Origin: Skeletonema tropicum
Taxonomy: Eukaryota > Bacillariophyta > Thalassiosirophyceae > Thalassiosirales > Thalassiosiraceae
Length of the DNA stretch: 64,000 nucleotides
Reading direction: 5' to 3'
Assembly (NCBI GenBank): GCA_037178625.1
Contig: CM074127.1
Span: 5,518,001 to 5,582,000, forward strand
The notes under the pieces are model-generated. The model was not told where the DNA came from, made no database searches, and worked only from the letters and a program-made list of their open reading frames with translations. The position numbers and the translations under genes were made by a program. Positions 29,435 to 39,918 of the stretch are shown here, one piece after another. Positions within the stretch are counted from its first letter, which is position 1; every line of letters starts with the position of its first letter.

Positions 29435-29752
29435 ATGAACTCGAAAGAGTACATAGATTTGCTGCAATGGCAGTTGAAAATGAAAACGGGGAAAGTGCAG
29501 CTCATGCAGCTCATTCTGGAGCTGACGATGGAGGCCGTGCAACAAAAGAACGCAGCACGAGTGCAGACCCTGGCAGATATAGCCTCTGAACTCATGAAGA
29601 TACCGGATGATATCCACGAACTCATGAGGAATGGTGAAAATTTAAGGGGTGGCGGAAAGCACAAACACAACAATTGCGAGCTGATGGCACAGCACAGTAA
29701 AGCAAGGTGCCCTGAAGAAGAGGAGAATGACGGCTGGATTCGTTTGGGATGA
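29435..29752 (+). CDS. Small helical protein, unknown
   Basis: A 105-codon frame from ATG 29435. The product is mostly charged and likely helical (MNSKEYIDLLQWQLKMKTGK, then QLILELTMEAVQQKNAARVQTLADIASELMK as a candidate coiled coil), with a Gly/His/Lys turn and an acidic end (CPEEEENDGWIRLG). No family recognised. The composition looks protein-like, but minus-strand frames also cover this interval, so this is tentative. Confidence 0.4.
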   Translation: MNSKEYIDLLQWQLKMKTGKVQLMQLILELTMEAVQQKNAARVQTLADIASELMKIPDDIHELMRNGENLRGGGKHKHNNCELMAQHSKARCPEEEENDGWIRLG

Positions 29753-29765
29753 ACTTCATACTCTC

Positions 29766-29795
29766 CAATACAATACAATACAATACAATACAATA
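29766..29795. repeat. (CAATA)n microsatellite
   Basis: Six CAATA pentanucleotide units just behind the small ORF. Confidence 0.9.
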
Positions 29796-30691
29796 TTGTA
29801 TACAGTTTCACCTCTTCTTTGATTCATCATACAAATCACAAGTATTGATCCACAGCCACTGATGGCAGATGGCCTGGTCTGGTTGTACCATGTACCTCTA
29901 ATACCTTACACCTCTAAAAAGTAGTGATCACTCTTTTGTGTCACCACTCTTGATCTTGATGTGCATGTGAGGAGAGTGTATATCTGGGGCCTGGGGGATC
30001 TTGAGCTTGAGGAGTTCAATGCCGTGCAAGTCTCACTACGATAAACGCTTTGTAATTCACTTGTTAAACTATCCCATACTCGGAAAACTACAATTTGTGC
30101 CGGGAGTCAAGAAAATCAAAGTCATTGTGTCCACGACTTCAGCGATGATGATACGTTGAGAGGCTTGTTAGATATGCTGTTTTTCAGTCATTATTGACGT
30201 TGAAAATGCAATCAAAACATTTCAAGAGCCCCAAACGGCCTTGAGTTTTCTTTTTCTTGTCATGCATGAAGGTGGAAAGTATCATCTCAGCGAAGCAGCG
30301 TGAACCCACAACGAATGGAATGAAGCAAGTGAGATGTACTATCTAACTATTTGCAATTAGCTAGTTCAGAATAAGAATGAATAACAATGCAATGCACTCT
30401 GTGTCGGCACTCAACAAATCATCATCATCATCATCATTCAAAAAATAAGAAATACGAATAAATTTAAGGCAAGCACCTCTAGAAACAAATGACAGAACAT
30501 ATTGATATCCTCTCATGTATGTCTTCCATCAAGAGATGCAAGCACTATATCCTACGAAAATTGAATTTTCTTGTTTCATCTTTCTCAACATTTCTTTTTC
30601 GTTTCGAAACCTAATAATATGCATTCCATCCAAGGTAGAGTATAGTACCCTCTCCAACACAACTGCGCAGCTACAGCGCAACAAAAACATC
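29796..30691. other. Intergenic spacer
   Basis: No gene recognised. Contains a short ATC microsatellite near 30418-30440. The part nearest 30691 is presumably the 3' UTR of the next minus-strand gene. Confidence 0.4.
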
Positions 30692-31887
30692 TTATATTGT
30701 ATCCATTTCATTCTCCTCCTCCTCTTCCTCCTCCAACCCAACATTATTCGAAGTATTACTAGTGGGACCACCAGCAACTCCCATAAACTCCTTCACAACA
30801 CTCCCAAAAATCATAAAACTCAAAAAGAATCCCGACCAAGCCGCCAAATACTGATTCCCCACATAGGTTGCCGGTCCCTTGTCAAATGTCAATAATCCCG
30901 CGCAGATTGTGTAAAGGATGGCACAGAGGAAGGAGGATACGGTTGTAACGAGTGCAGAGTCTTTCCCGACTGTGGAGAAGAGGGAGATGATTACTGAGAC
31001 GATTAGACCGATGATTCCTATATATGTTTTAGTGTCATTTTTTGTTGTTGTTGTTGAGTAGAAATGACGATGGAAGCAAGATATCAAGGTAAGTGATAAA
31101 CAGAGAAAGAGTTAGACAATCAATCGTTTTTTTGCAACAAATAGTAATCCAACAATCTTCAACTATCAACAACTATACTTATATACTCACCAGTAACCAA
31201 TCCATACGTATTCCTCCCACAAGTGACCGTCTCGGCCCCCCCATCAATCACACAAACCTGATCCTTAAACCTCATCCCCTCAATCACCACCACAACACTT
31301 GCCAATCCCAACAAATACCACAAATTGGTATACCCCATTCCCCCACTACGTGCCGTCCCAGCACTCCCGGCACTCAGCCGTTCACGAACATATTGAGCAA
31401 ATACCGATAAAACGCAAATGGCCGCACCCCACGAACAAAAGTACAAATTGGCATTGGAAATGATGGGTTGATAATCGATTACCTCATCGCTTTGTTTCCC
31501 CACGTACATTTGGGCGAGGCCCTTGCGTGGATCCATCACTATGGGGAGGCAACCTGCCCATAATGCGAGTGAGAGGAGGGCCAATAGGCCCTCGATGAGT
31601 GTACCGACGAATATTGACGAGAGGAAGGAGCTGAACCCGAGGTGAGCAATGGATCCGGTAGCACTAATGATGAGTGTGATGGAACTAACCGCCGTGATTA
31701 ATTTGTTCGCCCCGGCGTTGGCATTGCTATCGTCTGTTTCGTGGGCGGTGAGAGCGAGTGTGGAGAAGAGGAAGAGGAGGGCCCAGGAATTGAAGCGGGG
31801 GCGCTCGGAGGAGGAGGAAGTGGTGTTGGTGGTAGTGGTAGTGGGCATGCTGAATGTTTCGCCTGTTGATGAGGAATGAGTTGCCAT
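30692..31887 (-). CDS. Eight-segment membrane protein, unknown
   Basis: Two exons, 31887-31191 and 31017-30692, join in frame across a 173-bp intron (GTGAGT donor, TATATAG acceptor) at GLVTG/IIGLIV to give 340 residues. There are about eight membrane segments. The second half repeats the layout of the first: ANLYFCSWGAAICVLSVFAQ followed by YVRE resembles NQYLAAWSGFFLSFMIFGSV followed by VKEF. This suggests an internal four-helix duplication. The N-terminus is Thr/Ser-rich and the C-terminus ends in a Glu-rich tail. No transporter or enzyme signature recognised. Start ATG 31887. Confidence 0.7.
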
Positions 31888-32603
31888 TTAGTTGGGGTTC
31901 CAATGATACTGATAATGACTTGTAATATAGAGCACTGTTGATTTTCTATCGACGTAAGTCGCTTTGTGTTGGGGCTGATATCTTCGTGCTCTCAAGTGGT
32001 TCGTGTTTGTAGCGTGGTGTTTTTGCTCGTGGCTTCGTATGCTGTTCGATTTGAGATTTTTCGAAGGGGGGAGTATTCAATTCCCACGTAGGATCATTGG
32101 TAGAAAAGATATTTCGCCAAATTTTGAGATCTTTTCTTCCCAGCCCAGCCATATATACCCACGCCAAGTGCAAGTAGGTGTTAAAAAAGCATTGTAGCAA
32201 AGCACGCACCGGCATAATGATGATGTTGTTGAGACGAGCTGCCCTCATTGCAATGCCATGACAACGTAGGCAGCTTCAATCAAAAAGAAGAAGTACCGAC
32301 TTTCAAGTTGGGTGCTCCGGAAAAGCCTCGGCTATAGGTCTTATATACGTTTTCCACTTGAACTTGTTGGATCGATGATGAAAAATATCAAAATATTACA
32401 ATTTGCACCAAGAGCTACTTAAGTATGAGTTCGCAAACCTCTTTGTTGCACCAACCATACTCAGGGTCAAAGCAGCGCTTTCTATTGTCGATCGGCCTTT
32501 TGTTGTGGAAATAGTGGGTACTTTATCAATGCAGCTTCCAATGAAGATATGTAGCAATTTATAGAGAAAAGAAGATAGGCAATCATTGATATATCTTTGG
32601 TTA
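31888..32603. other. Intergenic region up to the tandem array
   Basis: No convincing gene. A 100-codon minus frame at 31946-32248 has no recognisable feature. The tandem array begins abruptly at about 32604. Confidence 0.4.
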
Positions 32604-34381
32604 TGCATTGTACAAATGAGCTAGTACAAAGGGGGAAATGCAAGGCAAAGCATTCTCACTTGTTTTGTCGTCTGAAAAATGAGTTAGAGGTGTGATGAAC
32701 GGGGAGGGGGGGGAATTACATACCTCGAAATGATGCAGTGAAACATACAAGACAGCCATTCTGGCGAGAAAGAAGGTGAAGAAGGTTGATTTTCGGAGTA
32801 TCGATGAACGATGTGAAGCATGCAGAGTATAAGGTCTGGGAGGGAGAAAAAGAGATGATGCTTTATGGTGGTGGAAAAAAGGTGTATTTGACGAATGAAA
32901 CGACAAGAGAGACGCCATGAAGAGTGCAAGAAGTCACTCTTACAGAAAAGAAAAGGGAAAAGGTTGACTTGGAGTATCGATGAACGATGGTAAGCATACA
33001 CCGTCATTTTCTTTGCGTGAAATGGAGTGATAGGGGAGGAAGAGATTGGTAGAACTGCAAGATAGGCCTATCAATGATGATGGATGATACATTTCGGAAC
33101 AACTTGTCGCAAACAACCACATCACGAAGTCTACTGCTCCTATTACGCGAAGAGTAGCAGTAGCAATAGCAATTCAGAAAGACATAGAATTAGTGATCAG
33201 TATCAGTACCACGCGATGACACAGTGAAGACGAGGTGAAGTAGAGCATGGAGGCTGAAGGTTGCTATAATGATCGCAGATGCCAAGATACATGCAGCAAG
33301 ATTGCTAGCCCAGCTCGATTTATCCTGCACACAGCGCAGCTGCCACAAGATCGAGTGAGGTGATGACATCAAACGTCAGAGGCGAAGTCTAACGTAGGCA
33401 TAAGTAGCCTCAAGGAGGCGGTTGAATAGATTTGGTTGTCTGTTGTTGGTTTCCACTTCCCCTCGAGAGAGAAAAGTGTACTCATCCTCCAACGCCACGT
33501 AAAGGCCAACAGAGATGATGGAGGTGGGCCATTGATCCCCGAAGGGAAAAGGTTAGACTTAAAGTTTAGCGGTACCCCCAAGGTACCTGCCTGGGAACTG
33601 TGCCCGGTCTTTGCCCGTGGCTCTGAACCGATGCCCTTTGCCTCCAGACGCCATCGTCTCTAGGAGCACCAGCCCGACGCTGGATTGAGAGCAAGGCGAA
33701 AGAACATGCCGATCAGCCTGGTTACTGATATGAGGCGAAAGAACATGCCGATCAGCCTGGTTACTGATATCATCATTCCTCCAGATAATCCACCGTCCGC
33801 ACCCGCTCGTACTAAGTGGATGTTGAGATAGAAAGGTTTATAAAGGAGAGAATTGGTGTTAGTGAAACAAGCATCGCAAAGTGAACCGAAGAATGAAGCA
33901 CCATCATGCATACAAATAAACGTACCTCCCCCAATTCGAACCGCCGACACATCGCTGCTAAGAACAAGTAATTAGAGAGAAAATGGAAGAAGCAATGTTA
34001 GTGTGTGAGAACCCCCGACAGTGTTGATCAGGCACCACCGGAGGAGACGAACGAAAACAAAAATGATAGCACACAACTGCATCCCGCCCACTCTCTCACC
34101 GACTCAAACCCATTTGAACCCCAGAACCCGATCACCCAATCTCACCGCAAGCTCACAACATACGACCCGCCCTTCAGACCTAAAGAATACATAGAGATAG
34201 AAAACAAAAATAAAGAAGAGTTAATGAACAATCATAGTAGAATGCAAATAAAACTAGCGAACTCACCAAGGAACCTCAGCCCGAACCTTCAGACCACCCA
34301 ACAATACCAATCACACACGATCTATGCACCCCACCTGACCCTACCCGCCTGGATGAGACAAACACAAAGACGAGGAAAGTT
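32604..34381 (-). other. Copy A left half: splice-like signals, no clear protein
   Basis: On the minus strand I see exon-like blocks bounded by consensus sites. One has acceptor TTCTTAG at 33958 and donor GTACGT at 33920-33925. One has acceptor CATCCAG just above 34348 and donor GTGAGT near 34266. One has acceptor TTCTTTAG near 34181. The reading frames are short and overlapping. The interval may be the 3' part of a spliced transcript that begins in the array. Equivalent sequence lies in copies B, C and D. Confidence 0.35.
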
Positions 34382-35555
34382 AAGCGTTGTTGTTAGCGAA
34401 GAAGCAAAGTAGAAAAGCAAGCGCACATCGAACTGGAAACTCTAAACGTACCTTCCCCACTCCGATATCAACCCACTCGAAATCAATGAAGGATAATGAA
34501 GGACAATCAAACAAGGGACGATCAAACAAGGGACAACCAAACAAGGGACAATCAAACAAAGGACAATGGCGGCCCTCGGGGAATACAACCACGAACGAGC
34601 AATACGCCTCAAAGCAACAATCAAACAGGATATGAATATGGTATACGGTCCGAAACCACCTAGATGAGATAGAAACAAAGAAGAGGAAAGTTAAGAGTTG
34701 TTGTTAGCGAAGAAGCAAAGTAGCGCACATCGAACTGGAAACTCTAGACGTACCTTCCCTGCTCCGAAACCAGCCCACTCGAACCCAATGAAGGATAATG
34801 AAGGACAATCAAACAAGGGACAATCAAACAAGGGACAATCAAACAAAGGACAATGGCGGCCCTCGGGGAATACAACCACGAACGAGCAATACGCCTCAAA
34901 GCAACAATCAAACAGGATATGAATATGGTATACGGTCCCAAACCACCTAGATGAGATAGAAACAAAGAAGAGGAAAGTTGAGAGTTGTTGTTAGCGAAGA
35001 AGCAAAGTAGAAAAGCAAGCGCACATCGAACTGGAAACTCTAGACGTACCTTCCCTGCTCCGAAACCAGCCCACTCGAACCCAATGAAGGATAATGAAGG
35101 ACAATCAAACAAGGGACAACCAAACAAGGGACAATCAAACAAAGGACAATGGCGGCCCTCGGGGAATACAACCACGAACGAGCAATACGCCTCAAAGCAA
35201 CAATCAAACAGGATATGAATATTGTATACGGTCCCAAACCACCTAGATGAGATAGAAACAAAGAAGAGGAAAGTTGAGAGTTGTTGTTAGCGAAGAAGCA
35301 AAGTGGAAAAGCAAGCGCACATCGAACTGGAAACTCTAGACGTACCTTCCCTGCTCCGAAACCAGCCCACTCGAACCCAATGAAGGATAATGAAGGACAA
35401 TCAAACAAGGAAAAATCAAACAAAGGACAATCAAACAAGGGACAATCAAACAAGGGACAACCAAACAAAGGACAATCAAACAGACAATGGCGGCCCTCGG
35501 GGAATACAACCACGAACGAGCAATACGCCTCAAAGCAACAATCAAACAGGATATG
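34382..35555 (-). repeat. Nested exon-intron-like repeat array, copy A (4 units)
   Basis: Four units of 296-302 bp. On the minus strand, units begin after a CATCTAG acceptor and end at GGGAAG/GTACGT, so candidate exons are 34452-34659, 34754-34946 and 35050-35242. The top unit (from 35346) has no acceptor and is continuous with the 3' flank of the 566-aa gene. Each candidate exon carries a 15-bp minisatellite (ACAATCAAACAAGGG on the plus strand). Lengths of 208, 193 and 193 are all 1 mod 3. Confidence 0.6.
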
Positions 35556-35756
35556 AATAGAAGGTCCCGAACAAGCACACCACATCCAAAAAAGAAGTCC
35601 AATCCCTCTTCAACTCAGCAAGGCACGCCTACTCAATCTTCAGCGCTGCGAAATACAGTGATGGCCCTGACGAATCAGCGACCACGTACCATAGCCAACA
35701 ATCCGAAATATCAAACTTCTTCTCCACCTCTCCACCCTGCCACTAGAGAATACTCG

Positions 35757-37457
35757 CTAGGGCTCGTATCTCTCCGGTTGCCGACGGACTCTTGTCCCCC
35801 TCCTAGGACGACTTGGGGTTACCCAGTAGTTACCCAATTCAGAACTGAGTTTCGCAGCCTCGCTCCTCCTGCGACGGCGCTTTACACTAGGTGCAGAAAC
35901 ATCTTCCTCGACTTGCTCCCTTTCCTCCACCGCATCCGGCTGATCGAACGCTACTGGCTCTGGCTCCTCCGCTGCCAGCACTTCTACCGGTGCTTCAACA
36001 AGTCGATTTTCCTCTTCGATACAAGGCGTAGCATCAGCTTCTTCCTGTGCCCGTGCACCAGGTTCAACAGCTGCTTCCTCGATCTGCTCCCTCTCCTCCA
36101 TAGCATCCGGCTGATCAAACGCTACTGGCTCCTCCGCTGCCAGCACTTCTACCGGTGCTTCAACTCGATCTTCCTCTTCGATTCGAGGCATAGCATCAGC
36201 TTCTTCCTGTGCCCGTGCACCAATAGGTTCAACAGCTGCTTCCTGAATCACGATGTCAGCATTGTCAAATACTGCATCTTCCCATGTGCGTTGGACGATT
36301 GTCAACGATGGGTTAGGGAGAAATTCGGCCCGAAGCTTCATTTCAAGAAAGATCATGTCAATACCTTGCTCATAGAGTTTACACTCTCTGAACATCAACT
36401 CGAAGTCACTCCAGCTTCTAAGGCGTAGAGGGTGGTTCCTCCTGAAGCGTTTAATGAGTGGAACGAGGCCCTTTAGAGCGCGCCGGGCTCTCCATTGCTT
36501 CTCGTAATTTCCATCCACCATGGAACAAAGCTTCCTGAAAGCGGTACGTCTACCAGCTTCCTTCATTGACACAATGTGTCCACTAACAACATCTTGCGCC
36601 CAAGAGACGTGTAACACTAGCGGGAGACGGGCGATATAGTCGGAAGATTCCGATGTATCGGCGGGAGGAAGATGAACGATGTTTGATGCGATAGCATCAG
36701 TGAGTACATCGAACCCGCGTAGGGCAAGCTGAAGGATCTCATACAATAGTATGGCGGAGGAGGATCCAACAACTACAATCAATCCAAATATAGGAAGATT
36801 GGTAGGCATGACTTGGAGGAAGTCTTTTACCAACATCTGTAGAACTAGCGGAGCTATTATCAAACGGATGGAGTTAACAATCAGGCGGGTGACGAAACTG
36901 AAAGTCCGGAGGATAAGTCCCATGATGCGGCGAATCAAGAAGAAGACAATCTTGATCATCAATGGGAATCTGAGGAAGGCAAGCAGATACATTGCGGCAA
37001 CAACAAGCACTGCTACGAACATCTCAGGACTGAGGAGTTCGATGTTACAAATCTCTTCCAAGACAAAAAGAGATGTAACCCACGTTGCGATGACAAATAA
37101 CTTGCCAAGATAGGTGCGGACGGACAGCACTCTATCGACTAAGATCAGGGTGGGGATCATAGTCCACATCGCGGTGACGATGGCAACATTAATCATGTGA
37201 AGAGCATGATCCAACGAGTACCACGAGTTGTTTGGATGGAAAACCCACACCAGAAGATCCAAACACATATCTGGTGACACCATTGCGAAGGCAACGGCGG
37301 CGAAGGCGACGGCAAAGGCGACGATGGCGAACATGTTGATAACAGTTGTAAACAAACGATTGATAATCGATTTATGAGGTGATCTCTCTAGAGCCTTTTC
37401 CGCGTGATGAAGGAGTGTGCTGAAGAAAGGGTCATGTGTCATTTCATGACTCGTCAT
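35757..37457 (-). CDS. 566-residue membrane protein, copy A
   Basis: Single-exon frame from ATG 37457. The N-terminal half (about 35-265) has several membrane segments, for example NMFAIVAFAVAFAAVAFAMV, MFVAVLVVAAMYLLAFLRF and LPIFGLIVVVGSSSAILLYE. A soluble middle part follows (about 275-400), then two copies of an acidic unit of about 50 residues containing GARAQEEADA, VEAPVEVLAAEEP and VAFDQPDA. It ends in a basic tail, VKRRRRRSEAAK, and TPSRPRRGTRVRRQPERYEP. No known family recognised; the tail resembles basic RRxxRxRRxPxRY linkers found in some retroelement polyproteins, but nothing else supports that origin. Protein identical in copies A, B and C. Confidence 0.75.
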   Translation of the reverse strand: MTSHEMTHDPFFSTLLHHAEKALERSPHKSIINRLFTTVINMFAIVAFAVAFAAVAFAMVSPDMCLDLLVWVFHPNNSWYSLDHALHMINVAIVTAMWTMIPTLILVDRVLSVRTYLGKLFVIATWVTSLFVLEEICNIELLSPEMFVAVLVVAAMYLLAFLRFPLMIKIVFFLIRRIMGLILRTFSFVTRLIVNSIRLIIAPLVLQMLVKDFLQVMPTNLPIFGLIVVVGSSSAILLYEILQLALRGFDVLTDAIASNIVHLPPADTSESSDYIARLPLVLHVSWAQDVVSGHIVSMKEAGRRTAFRKLCSMVDGNYEKQWRARRALKGLVPLIKRFRRNHPLRLRSWSDFELMFRECKLYEQGIDMIFLEMKLRAEFLPNPSLTIVQRTWEDAVFDNADIVIQEAAVEPIGARAQEEADAMPRIEEEDRVEAPVEVLAAEEPVAFDQPDAMEEREQIEEAAVEPGARAQEEADATPCIEEENRLVEAPVEVLAAEEPEPVAFDQPDAVEEREQVEEDVSAPSVKRRRRRSEAAKLSSELGNYWVTPSRPRRGTRVRRQPERYEP

Positions 37458-37473
37458 GTGCTAGCAAGCACAT
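37444..37473 (-). promoter_or_regulatory. Overlapping upstream ORF and hairpin at the start codon, copy A
   Basis: On the minus strand, ATG 37473 opens a nine-codon frame (MCLLAHDES) that ends at TGA 37444-37446, overlapping the main ATG at 37457 in another frame. The same bases form a 9-bp hairpin, TCATGTGCT with AGCACATGA, around a 4-base loop. Identical in copies B and C. Translational control is inferred. Confidence 0.45.
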
Positions 37474-39918
37474 GATCGATTTTGTCATGTGTTTCGCAAG
37501 ATACACGTCTTATTTCGTAGAAATACACTATGTATGTATATATTTTATATATATTATGTCGTCACATCATCAGTATCGTATCACATTACACATTACTGCA
37601 GTCACTTGCTGATATAATATCTTTCTTCCGTCATCGATGAAGGCGATGGGTCTGATAATGCACTTGGATGTCGTGATGGTAATATCGTATCAATAAAAAA
37701 GAATCTTGTAGCGAAAAGTAATGCATTGTATCGTACGCAAGAATATAATATTTCAATGACACAGGAATCTTTGGCTGCACGAGCTCATTTTCCTCTAGAA
37801 AGATAGCCTGCCGTCCGCTGCTTGTAGTGAACATTGTGATGCGTTTTGAGGGGGGAAACGCTTCTTGTGCAGTCATCATTTACCTGCCTCTGCTGCAACA
37901 AAGCGAGGCATGAAGTCGCGGGCAAGGCTAGCAAGGTAGGGGGTTAGTAAGATACCGACTTACTAGAACAGAGACTTGCGACATGAAACATGGATAGTAG
38001 CTCATTCAGGCAAGTTTCAAATGAGGACTTTCCGATGATACCAAAACCTACACACACTGCCCGACCGGGAGGAACCGAGAGCAGGTGAAATTGTAACAAT
38101 GACGATGCATGTTAGAGTGATCCCGGGAAGCATTTTTCTCTTCTTTTCTGCTCCATCACCCTCTCACATGCGGTGTCTTCATTGCGAAGATCAGTTCCAA
38201 TTGCACAAATGTCCATCCATCCATCCATCCACCAGTACGAAATTAGTAGCTACGCAGTTTTCTTCAACCCAGTTCAAGTTATCACTTCCTTCCAGTTGAG
38301 TAGGATACCATCTGAATACTTCTTATGCACCATGATTTCTTCAATGTTTCTCTATCTACAAGAATGTCAACTGCTTCGTTTCATCGTTTCGCGATATCCT
38401 ACGCCTGATCAAGTCATTTCGTTTGAATCGAATATAAGCTTAGCTCGTTTATATCAGAGACATGTACTCATATCGATATGATTATCATTTGCTCTTGATA
38501 CAATCTATCTTTTGTCCAGCCTCCCATCCAGAGTGGTGCACCTGACACTCCTTCCGTCTGCCAGTCTGGTAATAAGTAGTGAACGTCATGCTGCCAGGCG
38601 AGGAAAGAAAAAGAAACTCTTCCTTGACCGGTCTTGTTGTACAGCACACGAATCAATAGATTCGAGGTGGGCACAGAGTTGGTTGGCGCCGAACAAGTTC
38701 CAAGGCCCTGTTAACCAAGTCTCTACGGCATCTTATCTGATATTTATTTACGATGGAAGACAGAGATGTGGCGTGGGTGTGGGCGGTACGGATATCTACA
38801 CGCGTGCTACTTGGGCTCATAACCTACGGATATCTACACGCGTGCTACTAGAGGGCACGACATGGAGAGGACAACAGAAGGAGAAGAAGACAAGTGAGCT
38901 AGCTTACAGGCTACACTACGGACCATGACAGACCAGATCCTGGCAGGCGGGTGTGGCATGATTGATGATTGCATGCCTGCCGGTGGCTTTTTAAAGCGAT
39001 TTTAGCGATCGAGTACCGGGCATGACGTCACACATCAAGTCAGTTTGGACTAACTCGGCAATCTCTTCCAGGTACATGACGCTTTAGTACCCGATATCTA
39101 GAGAGGCGGGATTGGTAGGGCTGGGCCACATACTTACAGCACAACCCACACTTTTTCCAGCCATTCACAGATGCTTTTCTTGTTCAAACTACCATTGATA
39201 CGTATGTTGTTTACCGTAGCACAGAAATAACCTAAAGTCCCACACTAACTCTCAGCCAAAAGCCAAACCCCAAACCAGTACGACAATATCAAAATAATCA
39301 CCAAACCATGACGGTTTCGGCCGTAGTAGACACCATTAACAATAATAATGACGAGCCATCAACAACTTTTCCCCTTCTCTAACACCTCGTGATACATTCG
39401 GGGTGCAGCCGGTGTTTCGTTTCGTTCCATTCGCCCGCAATTGGCAGCGAACGGCGCGGCACGGCCGAAGGCCGAATATCGTGCTATCGCTTCTATTTTC
39501 GATGGTCATTCGTCTGCTCGACTCGATAATCATCGACACGTTACTATGAAGTGATTGCTGATTCAGGGGGTGTAAATTATTGCTGAATATTCATACACTC
39601 ATACAAGTCAACACACTGGTTCAAATTGGCCGAGCATGTGGGTGTGGTGGTAATTATTATTTTGGGATTGGGGATGTATCCATCTCAGAATTAGAAGAGG
39701 ACCCACAATGCCTTGGTGCAGAGGTTAGAGAACATTGACGAATCTTTGTTAGTGAAGGCTGGCTTACTATTCTGAATTGGGAGTGGTGTGCTCGTCGCGC
39801 CTGTGCTGTCTGTGGAGAGAACTGCAACCAGTTGCAGTCCACTTTTTGAAGATATATGTAGTTTTCGAAGTCCAATTAATAGGAGAGACGATAGCACAGG
39901 CAGTTATACAGCTTTGAT
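37458..39918. other. Copy A right part: upstream DNA of the 566-aa gene
   Basis: No recognised gene. Short frames occur here in every copy but show no domain. The segment includes a doubled ACGGATATCTACACGCGTGC (about 38797 and 38827) and a CATC/CATC run near 38210-38232. Confidence 0.4.

Larger units (their letters stand above)
32604..39918. repeat. Segmental tandem array, copy A
   Basis: First of four copies of a unit that begins TGCATTGTACAA(A)TGAGCTAG. Order within the unit: a stretch of minus-strand splice-like signals, a nested array of about 300-bp units (34382-35555), the 566-aa gene on the minus strand, and about 2.4 kb of upstream DNA. A 38-bp direct repeat (33694-33731 and 33733-33770) is present in every copy. 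The 635-bp segment 39283-39918 also precedes copies C and D (48218-48848 and 55863-56500). Confidence 0.9.

Noticed and set aside
34480..35490. Short regular repeats that might suggest a CRISPR array
   Set aside because: The 15-bp repeats are contiguous with no unique spacers, and the genome is eukaryotic.
34387..35556. Plus-strand ORFs with SNKGQ repeats and minus-strand ORFs with LFDCP repeats
   Set aside because: Both are translations of the 15-bp minisatellite, which stays open in several frames. No constraint favours either, and lengths follow the repeat number.
35487..36428. 313-codon plus-strand ORF, repeated at 43132, 52062 and 59010
   Set aside because: It overlaps the 566-aa gene on the other strand. 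Differences between copies change residues in this frame while being silent in the minus-strand gene, so it is a shadow.
39336..39539. 67-codon minus-strand ORF repeated at 48266 and 55807
   Set aside because: Conservation between copies only reflects recent duplication of the whole segment. No domain or start context supports it.
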